Shown one piece after another: positions 46,368 to 54,860 of a stretch of DNA of 64,000 nt (its first letter is position 1; the number at the start of each line of letters is the position of its first letter). Both the position numbers and the translations under genes were made by a program. The notes beneath the pieces are model-generated. The model was not told where the DNA came from, ran no database searches, and saw nothing but the letters and a program-made list of their open reading frames with translations. The stretch is from Streptomyces sp. SID8352 (lineage in GTDB: Bacteria; Actinomycetota; Actinomycetes; Streptomycetales; Streptomycetaceae): the NCBI RefSeq assembly GCF_009862265.1, contig NZ_WWGX01000011.1, positions 53,666 to 117,665 on the forward strand, read 5' to 3'.

Positions 46368-47423
46368 TCACACCCTGGGCTGGGCCTCCCGCGCCAGCGT
46401 CCCGCACAGGACCGTGGCCCCGGAGGTGCTGTACGGATCGGTGACGGCGGGCGCCGCGGGCCCCGCGCTCTGCCCGGCGAGCAGCGGGCGCAGCCGGCTC
46501 GCGGCGTCCTCCCCGCAGGACAGCGGCCCCGCCTGGACCTGGGCGCTGACCAGCCGCGTGCGGTGCAGCCGCAGGTTCTCCCGGTCGAAGTGGAGGCGCA
46601 GCTCGCGCCGCACGGTGAACAGCGAGACCCGGGCGTGGGGGTCGCCGGGTGCCCGCAGCGCGTAGACGAAGACGTGGTCGGCGGTGACCTCCAGGGTGGA
46701 GGAGTCGCTCTCCCGGGCGCGCAGCACGCCCCGCACCCGGATCTCGTCGTCGGCCAGCACCGCCCGGGACGGGTCGAAGCGCACCAGCCATCCGGTGGGC
46801 GCGTGCCGCCCGTCCGCGGCGGGATGGGCGAGTCCCTCGTCGAACTGGGCGAACTGGCGGCTGTCGAGCAGCGTCCGCACCGGGCGGACGTCGCGTCCGG
46901 CGAGCACGGCCGGGTCGAGCGAGGAGCGGACGATGTAGTCCTTGGCGGTGATCAGGGCGTCCCGCACCTGCTCGTCCGAGAAGTGCGCGGTGGGCCGCGT
47001 GTCCGGCAGCGGGATGCCCGCGGCCCCGGCGCTCAGCCGGGCGGCGGGGCTGTGCGCGTACAGCTCGGCGGCGTCGTCCGCGCCGGGGACCCGGTCCTGG
47101 GGCGCGAGCGGGACGACGGTGGTGCGCGCCGGGCGGTCGGCCGCTCCCCCGCCCGGCTCCTGGATGGAGTGCCGCACGCCGAGGTAGACCGCGGTGCCGA
47201 AGGCGAGGGCGATCAGAACGACGAGGGCGATGGCCTGCCGGGGCAGGCCCCGGTGCAGCGGGGGGCGGCGGCGAACGGCGGGCGTGTGGTCGCCCAGGCG
47301 CTCGCGGGCGGAGAACTCCTGGAGCCGGGCAGCGCGGATGAACGACTCGTCGAAGACGACGGATCGGTATTCGTCCTCTCCGCCCGGAGGAGTGCCCTCC
47401 GGCGGGTCACCATGCCCTCCCAT
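46368..47423 (-). CDS. Membrane protein with N-terminal SVVFDESFIRAA motif, unknown function
   Basis: A 351-residue protein. The cytoplasmic N-terminus carries EYRSVVFDESFIRAARLQEF and ERLGDHTPAVRRRP. A single membrane helix follows (IALVVLIALAFGTAVYLGV, about residue 65). The large extracytoplasmic part has two late cysteines (LSCGED and TVLCGTL) that could form a disulphide. No catalytic motif is recognised. The adjacent upstream gene shares the N-terminal motif, and the two are probably cotranscribed. Conserved in Streptomyces as a hypothetical protein. Confidence 0.85.
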   Translation of the reverse strand: MGGHGDPPEGTPPGGEDEYRSVVFDESFIRAARLQEFSARERLGDHTPAVRRRPPLHRGLPRQAIALVVLIALAFGTAVYLGVRHSIQEPGGGAADRPARTTVVPLAPQDRVPGADDAAELYAHSPAARLSAGAAGIPLPDTRPTAHFSDEQVRDALITAKDYIVRSSLDPAVLAGRDVRPVRTLLDSRQFAQFDEGLAHPAADGRHAPTGWLVRFDPSRAVLADDEIRVRGVLRARESDSSTLEVTADHVFVYALRAPGDPHARVSLFTVRRELRLHFDRENLRLHRTRLVSAQVQAGPLSCGEDAASRLRPLLAGQSAGPAAPAVTDPYSTSGATVLCGTLAREAQPRV

Positions 47424-47507
47424 ACCTTCAGGGTAGGTTTCGGCGGGCCCCGGTAAACGCGCCGGTGCGGGGGACTTCGTCCGGCGCCGCGGACGCGGCC
47501 GGGCAGG

Positions 47508-48074
47508 TCAGGGGCCGCCCGGCAGCGCCGGCACGGCGGAGGGGACGCGGTCGGCGGCGCCGGACGGGCCGAGGGCGCCGCCCTGCTCCGGGCCGGTGGA
47601 GGCGGGGGCCGGGGCCCGGCCGGGGGCACCGCCCGCGGCGGCGCCGCGGTAGACGGCGACGAAGGCCAGGGCGACCATGCCGATGCCCATCAGGAGGGCG
47701 AGCAGCCAGGCGACGGGCCGGTGCCAGCGCACGGGGCCGTAGGTCGCGGGGGCGCCGTAGGGCCGGTCGAGGGGGTCGACGTCGTCGTCGGGGTCCGGGA
47801 GGTCGGAGTCGGGTCCGAAGGGGTCGTAGCCGTCGTCGTAGCGCTCGCCCCGGGCGTGGCCCCGGTGGGCGGCCTCCGCCTCGGCGGCCTCGGCCCGCGC
47901 CTCCGCGGCGGCCAGCAGGCGCTCGACGGCGCTCGGCTCGCGGACGGTGGCGGCGCGTACGAAGTCCTCGTCGAAGACCACGGAGGCGAACTCTTCGTCC
48001 GACCCTCCGCGGTCGTGGTCGTCGTCGGGATTCCAGCCGTCGGGAAACGGCGAACCCCCCACGTCCTCCGGCAC
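47508..48074 (-). CDS. Single-pass membrane protein with N-terminal SVVFDEDFVRAA motif, unknown function
   Basis: A 188-residue protein. Residues about 25-45 (EEFASVVFDEDFVRAATVRE) match the motif in the next gene. An Ala/Glu helix (ERLLAAAEARAEAAEAEAAH), an Asp/Pro-rich stretch, one membrane helix (VAWLLALLMGIGMVALAFVA) and a short Pro/Gly-rich outer tail follow. The start is GTG at 48074; no strong ribosome site is seen. It lies 78 bp downstream of proA. Confidence 0.8.
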   Translation of the reverse strand: MPEDVGGSPFPDGWNPDDDHDRGGSDEEFASVVFDEDFVRAATVREPSAVERLLAAAEARAEAAEAEAAHRGHARGERYDDGYDPFGPDSDLPDPDDDVDPLDRPYGAPATYGPVRWHRPVAWLLALLMGIGMVALAFVAVYRGAAAGGAPGRAPAPASTGPEQGGALGPSGAADRVPSAVPALPGGP

Positions 48075-48151
48075 GGATCCAGAGTAGACCCGGGGGGTCG
48101 CTTCGGACAGGCGATGGGGGAAATCCGCCCGGCGGCTAAGGCCCCGTCCGG

Positions 48152-49438
48152 TCAGCCCCGCACGTGTCCGTCGCCGGTGACGATGTACTTGGTGCTGGTG
48201 AGCTCCGGCAGGCCCATGGGGCCCCGGGCGTGCAGCTTCTGGGTGGAGATGCCGATCTCGGCGCCGAAGCCGAACTGGCCCCCGTCGGTGAAGCGGGTGG
48301 AGGCGTTCACGGCGACGGTGGTGGAGTCGACCAGCTGGGTGAATCGACGGGCGGCCTGCTGCGAGGTGGTGACGATGGCCTCGGTGTGGCCGGAGGTCCA
48401 CAGCCGGATGTGCTCGACCGCCCGGTCCAGCGAGTCCACCACCGCGGCGGCGATGTCGTAGGAGAGGTACTCGGTCTCCCAGTCCTCGGGAGTGGCCGGG
48501 ACGACGGTGGCCCGGGAGCCCCGGGCGTACGCCGCCACCCGCTCGTCGGCGTGCACGGTGACCCCGGCGTCCGCGAGGGCGTCCAGGGCGCGCGGCAGGA
48601 ACGCGGCGGCGATGTCCTGGTGGACGAGAAGGGTCTCGGCGGCGTTGCAGACGCTGGGCCGCTGGGCCTTGGAGTTGACGAGGATGTCGACGGCCGTGTC
48701 GAGGTCGGCCTGCGCGTCGACGTAGACGTGGCAGTTGCCGGTGCCGGTCTCGATGACGGGGACGGTGGACTCCTGGACGACGGTGTTGATCAGCGAGGCG
48801 CCGCCGCGCGGGATGAGCACGTCTACCAGGCCGCGGGCGCGCATCAGCTCGCGCACGCTCTCCCGGCTCTCGCCCGGCACGAGCTGTACGGCGTCGGCGG
48901 GCAGCCCGGCCCCGCCGATGGCGTCGCGGATCACCCGGACGAGGGCGGTGTTGGAGCGGTACGCCGAGGAGGAGCCGCGCAGCAGCGCCGCGTTCCCGGA
49001 CTTCAGGCAGAGGGCGGCGGCGTCGGCGGTCACGTTGGGCCGGCCCTCGTAGATGATGCCGACCACCCCGAGCGGGACCCTGACCTGCCGCAGGTCGATG
49101 CCGTTGGGCAGGGTGGAGCCGCGGACGACCTCGCCGACCGGGTCGGGCAGCGCGACGACGTCGCGGACGTCGGCGGCGACGGCGCGGAGCCGCTCCGGGG
49201 TCAGGACCAGCCGGTCGATCATGGCCTCGGGGGTGCCCCCGGCCCGGGCCGCGGCCACGTCCTGGGCGTTGGCCTCGACGATCTCGCTCGTACGGACCTC
49301 CAGCGCGTCGGCGACGGCGAGCAGCGCGTCGTCCTTCGCGGCCCGCGGCAGCGGCGCGAGGTCGGCCGCGGCGGCCTTGGCCCGGTAGGCGGCCCGGGTG
49401 ACCGGGGACATCGAGTCGTACGGCGAGAGCGTGGTCAT
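48152..49438 (-). CDS. proA: Glutamate-5-semialdehyde dehydrogenase (gamma-glutamyl phosphate reductase)
   Basis: A 428-residue NADPH-dependent enzyme for the second step of proline synthesis. It has [52 protein letters not shown], the catalytic Cys region [18 protein letters not shown], and [20 protein letters not shown] near the end. The length is normal. The start is ATG at 49438. It is separated from proB by one gene, so proB, the RGG-rich protein gene and proA form a probable minus-strand operon. Confidence 0.97.
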   Translation of the reverse strand: MTTLSPYDSMSPVTRAAYRAKAAAADLAPLPRAAKDDALLAVADALEVRTSEIVEANAQDVAAARAGGTPEAMIDRLVLTPERLRAVAADVRDVVALPDPVGEVVRGSTLPNGIDLRQVRVPLGVVGIIYEGRPNVTADAAALCLKSGNAALLRGSSSAYRSNTALVRVIRDAIGGAGLPADAVQLVPGESRESVRELMRARGLVDVLIPRGGASLINTVVQESTVPVIETGTGNCHVYVDAQADLDTAVDILVNSKAQRPSVCNAAETLLVHQDIAAAFLPRALDALADAGVTVHADERVAAYARGSRATVVPATPEDWETEYLSYDIAAAVVDSLDRAVEHIRLWTSGHTEAIVTTSQQAARRFTQLVDSTTVAVNASTRFTDGGQFGFGAEIGISTQKLHARGPMGLPELTSTKYIVTGDGHVRG

Positions 49439-49533
49439 GGGGGAAAGGGTAGTGCGCCGGGCCCGGGGTCCCGCTCCCGTTCCACACCCCGAGACATGGC
49501 CGCAGCCGGGTCCCCGGGCGGGGGCGGAACCGG

Positions 49534-50136
49534 TCAGAAGGGGTGGACGCCGACGGGGGTGGCCGGGGCGGGCCCGTATCCGGCGGCGATGCGCTGGTGG
49601 TAGGTGGCCCGGTCGATGACCTCCAGGCCGACGATCTCCCAGGGCGGCAGCCCCGCGGTCTGCCGATGCTCGCCCCAGAGGCGCAGGGCGACGGCCGCGG
49701 CGTCGTGCAGGTCCCGGGCCTCCTCCCAGTAGCGGATCTCGGCGTGGTCGTCGGCGTAGCGGCTGGTGAGCAGGAAGGGGTGGTCGTGGGCGAGCTGCTC
49801 CAGGGCGCGCCGGACCTCGGTGAGCGGGGCGCGGGCGCCGCTGACGCTGAGGGTGACGTGCCAGAGGCGCGGGGTGTGCGCGGGCTCCTCGCCCCGGAAC
49901 CGGTCGCCGGCGGCGACGCTGGTCAGGGTCCGCTCCTCGCCGGGCTGGCGGGACCCGCCGCGGCCCCCGCCGCCCCGTCCCCCGCCGCTTCCGCCGCGGC
50001 CTCCCGGTCCGCCCCCGGCACGCCCGCTCACCGGGGAACCGGTGCGGCCGCCGGGGCCGCCCCCGGCCCGGGAGCCCGTGCCGCCGCGGTGGCCGGGTCC
50101 CCCGCGGGACGCCGGCCCTGGGCGCGCTCCGCTCAC
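49534..50136 (-). CDS. RGG-rich protein between proB and proA, unknown function
   Basis: A 200-residue protein with two parts. The first 75 residues are almost only Gly, Arg, Pro and Ser (for example [18 protein letters not shown]), an RGG-box-like region. The rest is a conserved globular domain: [59 protein letters not shown] and [26 protein letters not shown] five bases before the GTG at 50136 sets the start. The domain is widespread in actinomycetes beside proline genes; its activity is not known. RGG regions often bind RNA, which is only a suggestion here. Confidence 0.8.
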   Translation of the reverse strand: MSGARPGPASRGGPGHRGGTGSRAGGGPGGRTGSPVSGRAGGGPGGRGGSGGGRGGGGRGGSRQPGEERTLTSVAAGDRFRGEEPAHTPRLWHVTLSVSGARAPLTEVRRALEQLAHDHPFLLTSRYADDHAEIRYWEEARDLHDAAAVALRLWGEHRQTAGLPPWEIVGLEVIDRATYHQRIAAGYGPAPATPVGVHPF

Positions 50137-50272
50137 GACGGCCTCCTTCACCCACACGTCGGCCCGGTGGTCGGCCGGGCCCCGTCACTGTGAGGAAAGT
50201 TGAGCAGGCCCCGGAAGATCCCGGGGCGGTTTTGCGGAACGTCCACCACCGATTCGGGGACGATTCGGCCCA

Positions 50273-51397
50273 TTACGGGTGCAGGATCACCAGATCGTCC
50301 CTGTGTACGACCTCGCGTTCGTACGCGGGTCCCAGTTCGCGCGCCAGTTCGCGGGTGGAGCGGCCGATCAGCCGGGGGATCTCCCGGGCGTCGAAGTTGA
50401 CCATGCCGCGGGCCACCGCGCGCCCGGCGGTGTCCCTCAGCTCCACCGGGTCGCCCGCGCCGAAGTCGCCCTCGACGCCCGCGATCCCGGCCGGCAGCAG
50501 CGACTTGCGGCCCTCCACGACCGCCCGCACGGCCCCGTCGTCCAGGACGAGGGCGCCCTGCGGGGCGGAGGCGTGCTGGAGCCAGAGCAGCCGGTCGGCG
50601 GAGCGGCGGCCGGTGGGGTGGAAGTAGGTGCCGGTGTCGCCGCCGGTCAGGGCGTCGGCCGCGTGCACCGCGCTGGTGAGCACGACCGGGATGCCGGCGG
50701 CGGCGGCGATCCGGGCCGCCTCGACCTTGGTGACCATGCCGCCGGTGCCCACCCCGGCCCGGCCCGCGCTGCCGATCTCGACGTCCGCGAGGTCGGCGGG
50801 GCCGCGCACCTCCGCGATCCGCGAGGTCCCGGGGCGGGAGGGGTCGCCGTCGTAGACGCCGTCGACGTCGGAGAGCAGCACCAGCAGGTCGGCGTGGACG
50901 AGGTGGGCGACGAGGGCGGCGAGCCGGTCGTTGTCGCCGAAGCGGATCTCGTCGGTGGCGACGGTGTCGTTCTCGTTGACGACCGGGAAGGCGCCCATCG
51001 CCAGCAGCTTGTCCAGGGTGCGCGAGGCGTTGCGGTGCTGGGAGCGGCGGCTCATGTCGTCGGTGGTCAGCAGGACCTGGCCGACCCGGACGCCGTAGCG
51101 GGCGAAGGAGGCGGTGTAGCGGGCGACCAGGAGGCCCTGGCCGACGCTGGCGGCGGCCTGCTGGCGGGCCAGGTCGCGGGGGCGGCGGCGCAGCCCCAGC
51201 GGGGCCAGCCCGGCGGCGATGGCGCCGGAGGAGACGAGGACGACCTCCCGGTCCCCGCCGCGCGCCTTGGCCAGCACGTCGACGAGCGCGTCGACCCGGT
51301 CGGCGTCCAGTCCGCCGGACGCGGTGGTCAGCGAGGAGGAGCCGACCTTCACCACGACCCTGCGGGCCTCTCCCACGGTCTCCCTCGCCCCTGCCAC
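50273..51397 (-). CDS. proB: Glutamate 5-kinase
   Basis: A 374-residue enzyme catalysing the first, feedback-inhibited step of proline synthesis. The amino acid kinase domain includes VVVKVGSSSLT, VLVSSGAIAAG, FPVVNENDTVATDEIRFGDN, LVLLSDVDGVYDGDP and GTGGMVTKVEAARIA. The C-terminal PUA domain is about 290-370 (GALVLDDGAVRAV, VEGDFGAGDPVELRD). The start is GTG at 51397; the upstream in-frame extension is low complexity. It is the first gene of the proB-proA group. Confidence 0.96.
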   Translation of the reverse strand: MAGARETVGEARRVVVKVGSSSLTTASGGLDADRVDALVDVLAKARGGDREVVLVSSGAIAAGLAPLGLRRRPRDLARQQAAASVGQGLLVARYTASFARYGVRVGQVLLTTDDMSRRSQHRNASRTLDKLLAMGAFPVVNENDTVATDEIRFGDNDRLAALVAHLVHADLLVLLSDVDGVYDGDPSRPGTSRIAEVRGPADLADVEIGSAGRAGVGTGGMVTKVEAARIAAAAGIPVVLTSAVHAADALTGGDTGTYFHPTGRRSADRLLWLQHASAPQGALVLDDGAVRAVVEGRKSLLPAGIAGVEGDFGAGDPVELRDTAGRAVARGMVNFDAREIPRLIGRSTRELARELGPAYEREVVHRDDLVILHP

Positions 51398-52605
51398 AGT
51401 GCCGCCCGTCCTCTCCCGTCGCCCCGCGGCCGGTCCGGTCGCTCGCCGGTAATCTACGCGAAACCCGCGCCGCCCCGCGTGCCCGTCCGCAGCCCGGACG
51501 CGACCCCCCGGGACCCGGTGCCGCAAGGGTCCCGGACGGACGGGACGAGCCCGGGACGGACGGGCTGGACGGACGGGCGAGGGCGACCGGAGGAGCGCCG
51601 GAACAGCGCACACCGGGCGCACGACGCGCACCGCACCCGCACCCGCACCCGCACCCGCACCCGCACCGACGTCACCGGGCACGAGTTGCGGGAGCCGCAC
51701 GAGCCGCAGGAGCTACGGGAGCTACGCCCGACGGTCGGCCCGCCGCTGCGGCGGAGCGAGCCGTGACGCGAGTCGGTTCGCGCACCGCCGCTCGCCGCGC
51801 CGCTCCTCTTCCACCTCCGCACGCCGCACCCGGCGGCGCCGGGGCGGCGGCGCCCGGAACGCCCACGCCGCCGCACCGCGCCTGCCCCCTTGTCGCGCCC
51901 GTCCTATCGCGCCACCCCCGCACCCGGGGCCGCCCCGCTGGGACCGCGGGCGCCCCCACCCCTCGGCAGTCGCCCCGCGCCGCGGCGGAGCGGCCGCCCC
52001 GCCGCTCATCCGACCGCACCCCCGTACCTGTCACAGCCTCGTCACGAATCACGCCGTCCCGTCCGCGGCGCCGGACCCGTCCGTGGCGTCGGCCGGTGCG
52101 GTGCGAGGGGCCGGCGGGCCGCCGTCCCGCGCGGCCGGCGAACGGCCGGGCCCCGGGCCGCCGGACACCTGCCGCGCGCGTCCCCCGCCCCCGCCCCGGG
52201 GACCTCCCGCCCCTTCCGCCTCGCCGCGTGTCCCGTTCGTCCCGTGACCGGCCCCTTCGTTCCGCCCGGCGCCGCCCGGGAGTTGGGCCCGCGCGCGGAC
52301 CCGTTCCCGTGCCGGGGAAAGCCGCCGGGGCACGCGGGACACGGGGGACCGGAAGTACGGAAAGCCCAACAGGTTCCCGGATGTGAGGAAGTTCTCCCCG
52401 CGCGGCGCCCGGGGCGATTCATCCGCCCCGCGCGGGGCATTTGCCTCGGTGGCACGGCACGGGCCGTCCGGCTACCGTGCCCGCGGTAACTCCACGTGAA
52501 TCCTTTACGCTGATGCGGCGGCGCGCTCCCGGCCCACCGGCGCCCGGAACGCTTCCGGGCACCAGCCCGCGGTCCCGTGGTCAGTTCTCGGAACAGGTTG
52601 TAAGG
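51398..52605. other. 1.2-kb GC-rich region upstream of the wall-polymer genes
   Basis: No convincing gene; long open frames on both strands encode only Arg/Pro/Ala low complexity. It contains a GCACCC hexamer array at 51633-51668, a GC hairpin near 52420-52440 (CCCCGCGCGGGG), and a TACGCT -10-like box at 52506-52511 about 100 bp before the first synthase. The promoters of proB (minus) and the synthase operon (plus) should lie here. Confidence 0.45.
51633..51668. repeat. GCACCC hexamer array
   Basis: Five perfect tandem copies of GCACCC (51633-51662) followed by one imperfect copy. Non-coding as far as can be seen. Confidence 0.9.
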
Positions 52606-54837
52606 ATGCCCAAACTCTCTCTCGTCGTCCCGGTCTACAAGGTGCAGGGCTATCTGCCCGAGTGCCTCGACTCCGTACTCGGACAGGACCGCGCGGACTT
52701 CGAGATCATCGCGGTCGACGATTGCTCACCCGACGGGTCCGGCGCAATTCTCGACGAGTACGCGGCACGGGACTCCCGCATTCATGTGATTCACCTCACG
52801 GAGAATGTCGGCCTGGGGCGGGCGCGCAACGCGGGGCTGGAAAAGGCCACCGGCGATTACGTGTTGTTCCTGGACAGTGACGACACCCTGTCCCCCGGCG
52901 CGCTGTCCGCGATCAGCGACCGGATCGATGCCACCGGCGAGCCGGAGATCCTCGTCTTCGACTACGCCCGCACCTACTGGGACGGGCGGGTCCGCCCCAA
53001 CCTCCGCGCCGACCTGCTGAAGGCACAGGGCCCCGACGTCTTCCCGCTCACCGAGCGCCCGCAACTGCTGGACCTGCTCCAGATCGTGTGGAACAAGGCG
53101 TACCGGCGGGACTTCATCACCCGCACCGGCCTGACCTTCCCGCCCGGGTACTACGAGGACGCCCCCTGGACGTTCTGCTCGATGATCAGCGCCGAGCGGA
53201 TCGCCGTCCTGGACCGGGTCTGCGTGCTCTACCGGCAGCGCCGCGAGGGCGGCAACATCCTCAAAACCGTCAGCCGCAAGCACTTCGACGTATTCGACCA
53301 GTACCAGCGGGTCTTCGACTACCTCGACGCGCACGAGGAACTCGCCCGGTGGCGCGCGCCGCTGTTCCGCAAGATGGCCGACCACTACCTGACCGTCCTG
53401 GAGCGCCCCGGCCGCCTCCCGCAGGACGCGCGGGCGGAGTTCTTCCACCGCGCCTCGGCGGACTACCGCGCCCGCCTCCCCGAGGGGTTCGAGCGCCCGG
53501 CCGCCGGCCGCGGCCACAAGTACGCCCTGCTGGAGCGCGACGCCTACGCCACCATGGTCAGCGCCCTGGCCGCGGTGAAGCTCCGCCGGCGCGTGCGGAC
53601 CCGTGCCCGCACCGCCATCAACCGCTCCAAGCGCGGCGCGATGGGCGCCTTCTACCAGTCGCAGCTCCGGCTGCCGCTGGACGAGAACCTGGTGCTGTTC
53701 TCCGCCTACTGGAGCCGCAGCGTCTCCTGCAACCCCGCCGCCATCGACGCCGAACTGGCCCGCCGGGCACCGCACATGCGCCGCGTCTGGGCGATCCGGC
53801 CGGAGTCCGCGGCCGCGGTGCCGGAGGGCGTGCGGGCGGTCCGGGTGGGCTCACGGGAGTACTGGGCCGCCGTGGCGCGCGCCAAGTACCTCGTGAACAA
53901 CGTGAACTTCGGGGACTCGGTCGTCAAGCGCGAGGGCCAGATCCATGTGCAGACCCACCACGGCACCCCGCTGAAGACCATGGGCCTGGACCAGCAGAAG
54001 TACCCGGCCTCCACCGACATGGACTTCGAGAAGCTCCTGGAGCGGTGCGACCGCTGGGACTTCAGCGTCAGCTCCAACCGGTTCTCCACGGTTGTGTGGG
54101 AGCGGGTCTACCCCTGCTCGTACACCACCCTGGAGACCGGCTACCCGCGCAACGACGTGCTCGTCAACGCCACCGCCGAGGACGTGCGCGCGGCCCGGGC
54201 GGCGCTGGGACTGGCCGACGGCGCCCGGGTGTTCCTCTACATGCCGACGCACCGCGAGTACCAGCCGGGCTTCACCCCGCCGCTGGACCTGGCCCGGCTC
54301 GCCACCGAACTCGGCCCGGACGCCACGGTGCTGGTCCGCGGCCACTACTTCTACGGCGGCTCCCCGCACATCGCGGAGCTGCGCCGCACCGGACGCGTCC
54401 TCGACGTCTCCGGGCACGCCCGGGTGGAGGAGCTGTACCTCGCCGCGGACGCGCTGATCACGGACTACTCCTCGGCGATGTTCGACTACGCCGTGCTGGA
54501 CCGGCCCGTCATCAGCTACGTCCCCGACTGGGACGTGTACTCGGCCGTCCGCGGTACCTACTTCGACCTGCTCCGGGAGCCGCCCGGCGTGGTCGCCACC
54601 ACCCAGGCGGAACTGATCGGGCTGCTCGCGTCGGGCGCCTACGACAGCCCGGAGACGACCGCGCTGCGGGACGCCTTCCGCCGTCGCTTCTGCGAGTTCG
54701 ACGACGGGCACGCGGCCGAACGCGTCGTCCGGCGCGTCTTCCTCGGTGACGAGAGCCCCCTGCCCATCGTCCCGTTCGACGACCGCTCCCACGCCCCGAC
54801 CCCCGCCCAGGCGCTCGCACCGGTCGAGCGGGCCTGA
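52606..54837 (+). CDS. Bifunctional glycosyltransferase family 2 / CDP-glycerol:glycerophosphate glycerophosphotransferase
   Basis: A 743-residue fusion. Residues 1-230 are a GT2 domain (LSLVVPVYKVQGYLPECLDS, IIAVDDCSPDGSG, RARNAGLEKATGDYVLFLDS then DD). Residues about 365-735 are a TagF-like polymerase domain: INFGDSVVKREG-type segment, QTHHGTPLKTMG with the expected catalytic His, GYPRNDVLV, FLYMPTHREYQPG, VLVRGHYF, ALITDYSSAMFDYAVLDRPV. The enzyme should build a glycerol-phosphate-type wall polymer at the inner membrane face, possibly decorated with sugar. No membrane helix. The ATG at 52606 follows GTAAGG. A second fusion gene starts 24 bp downstream. Confidence 0.93.
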   Translation: MPKLSLVVPVYKVQGYLPECLDSVLGQDRADFEIIAVDDCSPDGSGAILDEYAARDSRIHVIHLTENVGLGRARNAGLEKATGDYVLFLDSDDTLSPGALSAISDRIDATGEPEILVFDYARTYWDGRVRPNLRADLLKAQGPDVFPLTERPQLLDLLQIVWNKAYRRDFITRTGLTFPPGYYEDAPWTFCSMISAERIAVLDRVCVLYRQRREGGNILKTVSRKHFDVFDQYQRVFDYLDAHEELARWRAPLFRKMADHYLTVLERPGRLPQDARAEFFHRASADYRARLPEGFERPAAGRGHKYALLERDAYATMVSALAAVKLRRRVRTRARTAINRSKRGAMGAFYQSQLRLPLDENLVLFSAYWSRSVSCNPAAIDAELARRAPHMRRVWAIRPESAAAVPEGVRAVRVGSREYWAAVARAKYLVNNVNFGDSVVKREGQIHVQTHHGTPLKTMGLDQQKYPASTDMDFEKLLERCDRWDFSVSSNRFSTVVWERVYPCSYTTLETGYPRNDVLVNATAEDVRAARAALGLADGARVFLYMPTHREYQPGFTPPLDLARLATELGPDATVLVRGHYFYGGSPHIAELRRTGRVLDVSGHARVEELYLAADALITDYSSAMFDYAVLDRPVISYVPDWDVYSAVRGTYFDLLREPPGVVATTQAELIGLLASGAYDSPETTALRDAFRRRFCEFDDGHAAERVVRRVFLGDESPLPIVPFDDRSHAPTPAQALAPVERA

Positions 54838-54860
54838 CCCGGAAAGGAGATCACCAAGCC

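Noticed and set aside
51398..52605. Genes in the GC-rich region before the synthase operon
   Set aside because: Open frames exist on both strands but give only Arg/Pro/Ala low complexity with no ribosome site, start or motif.
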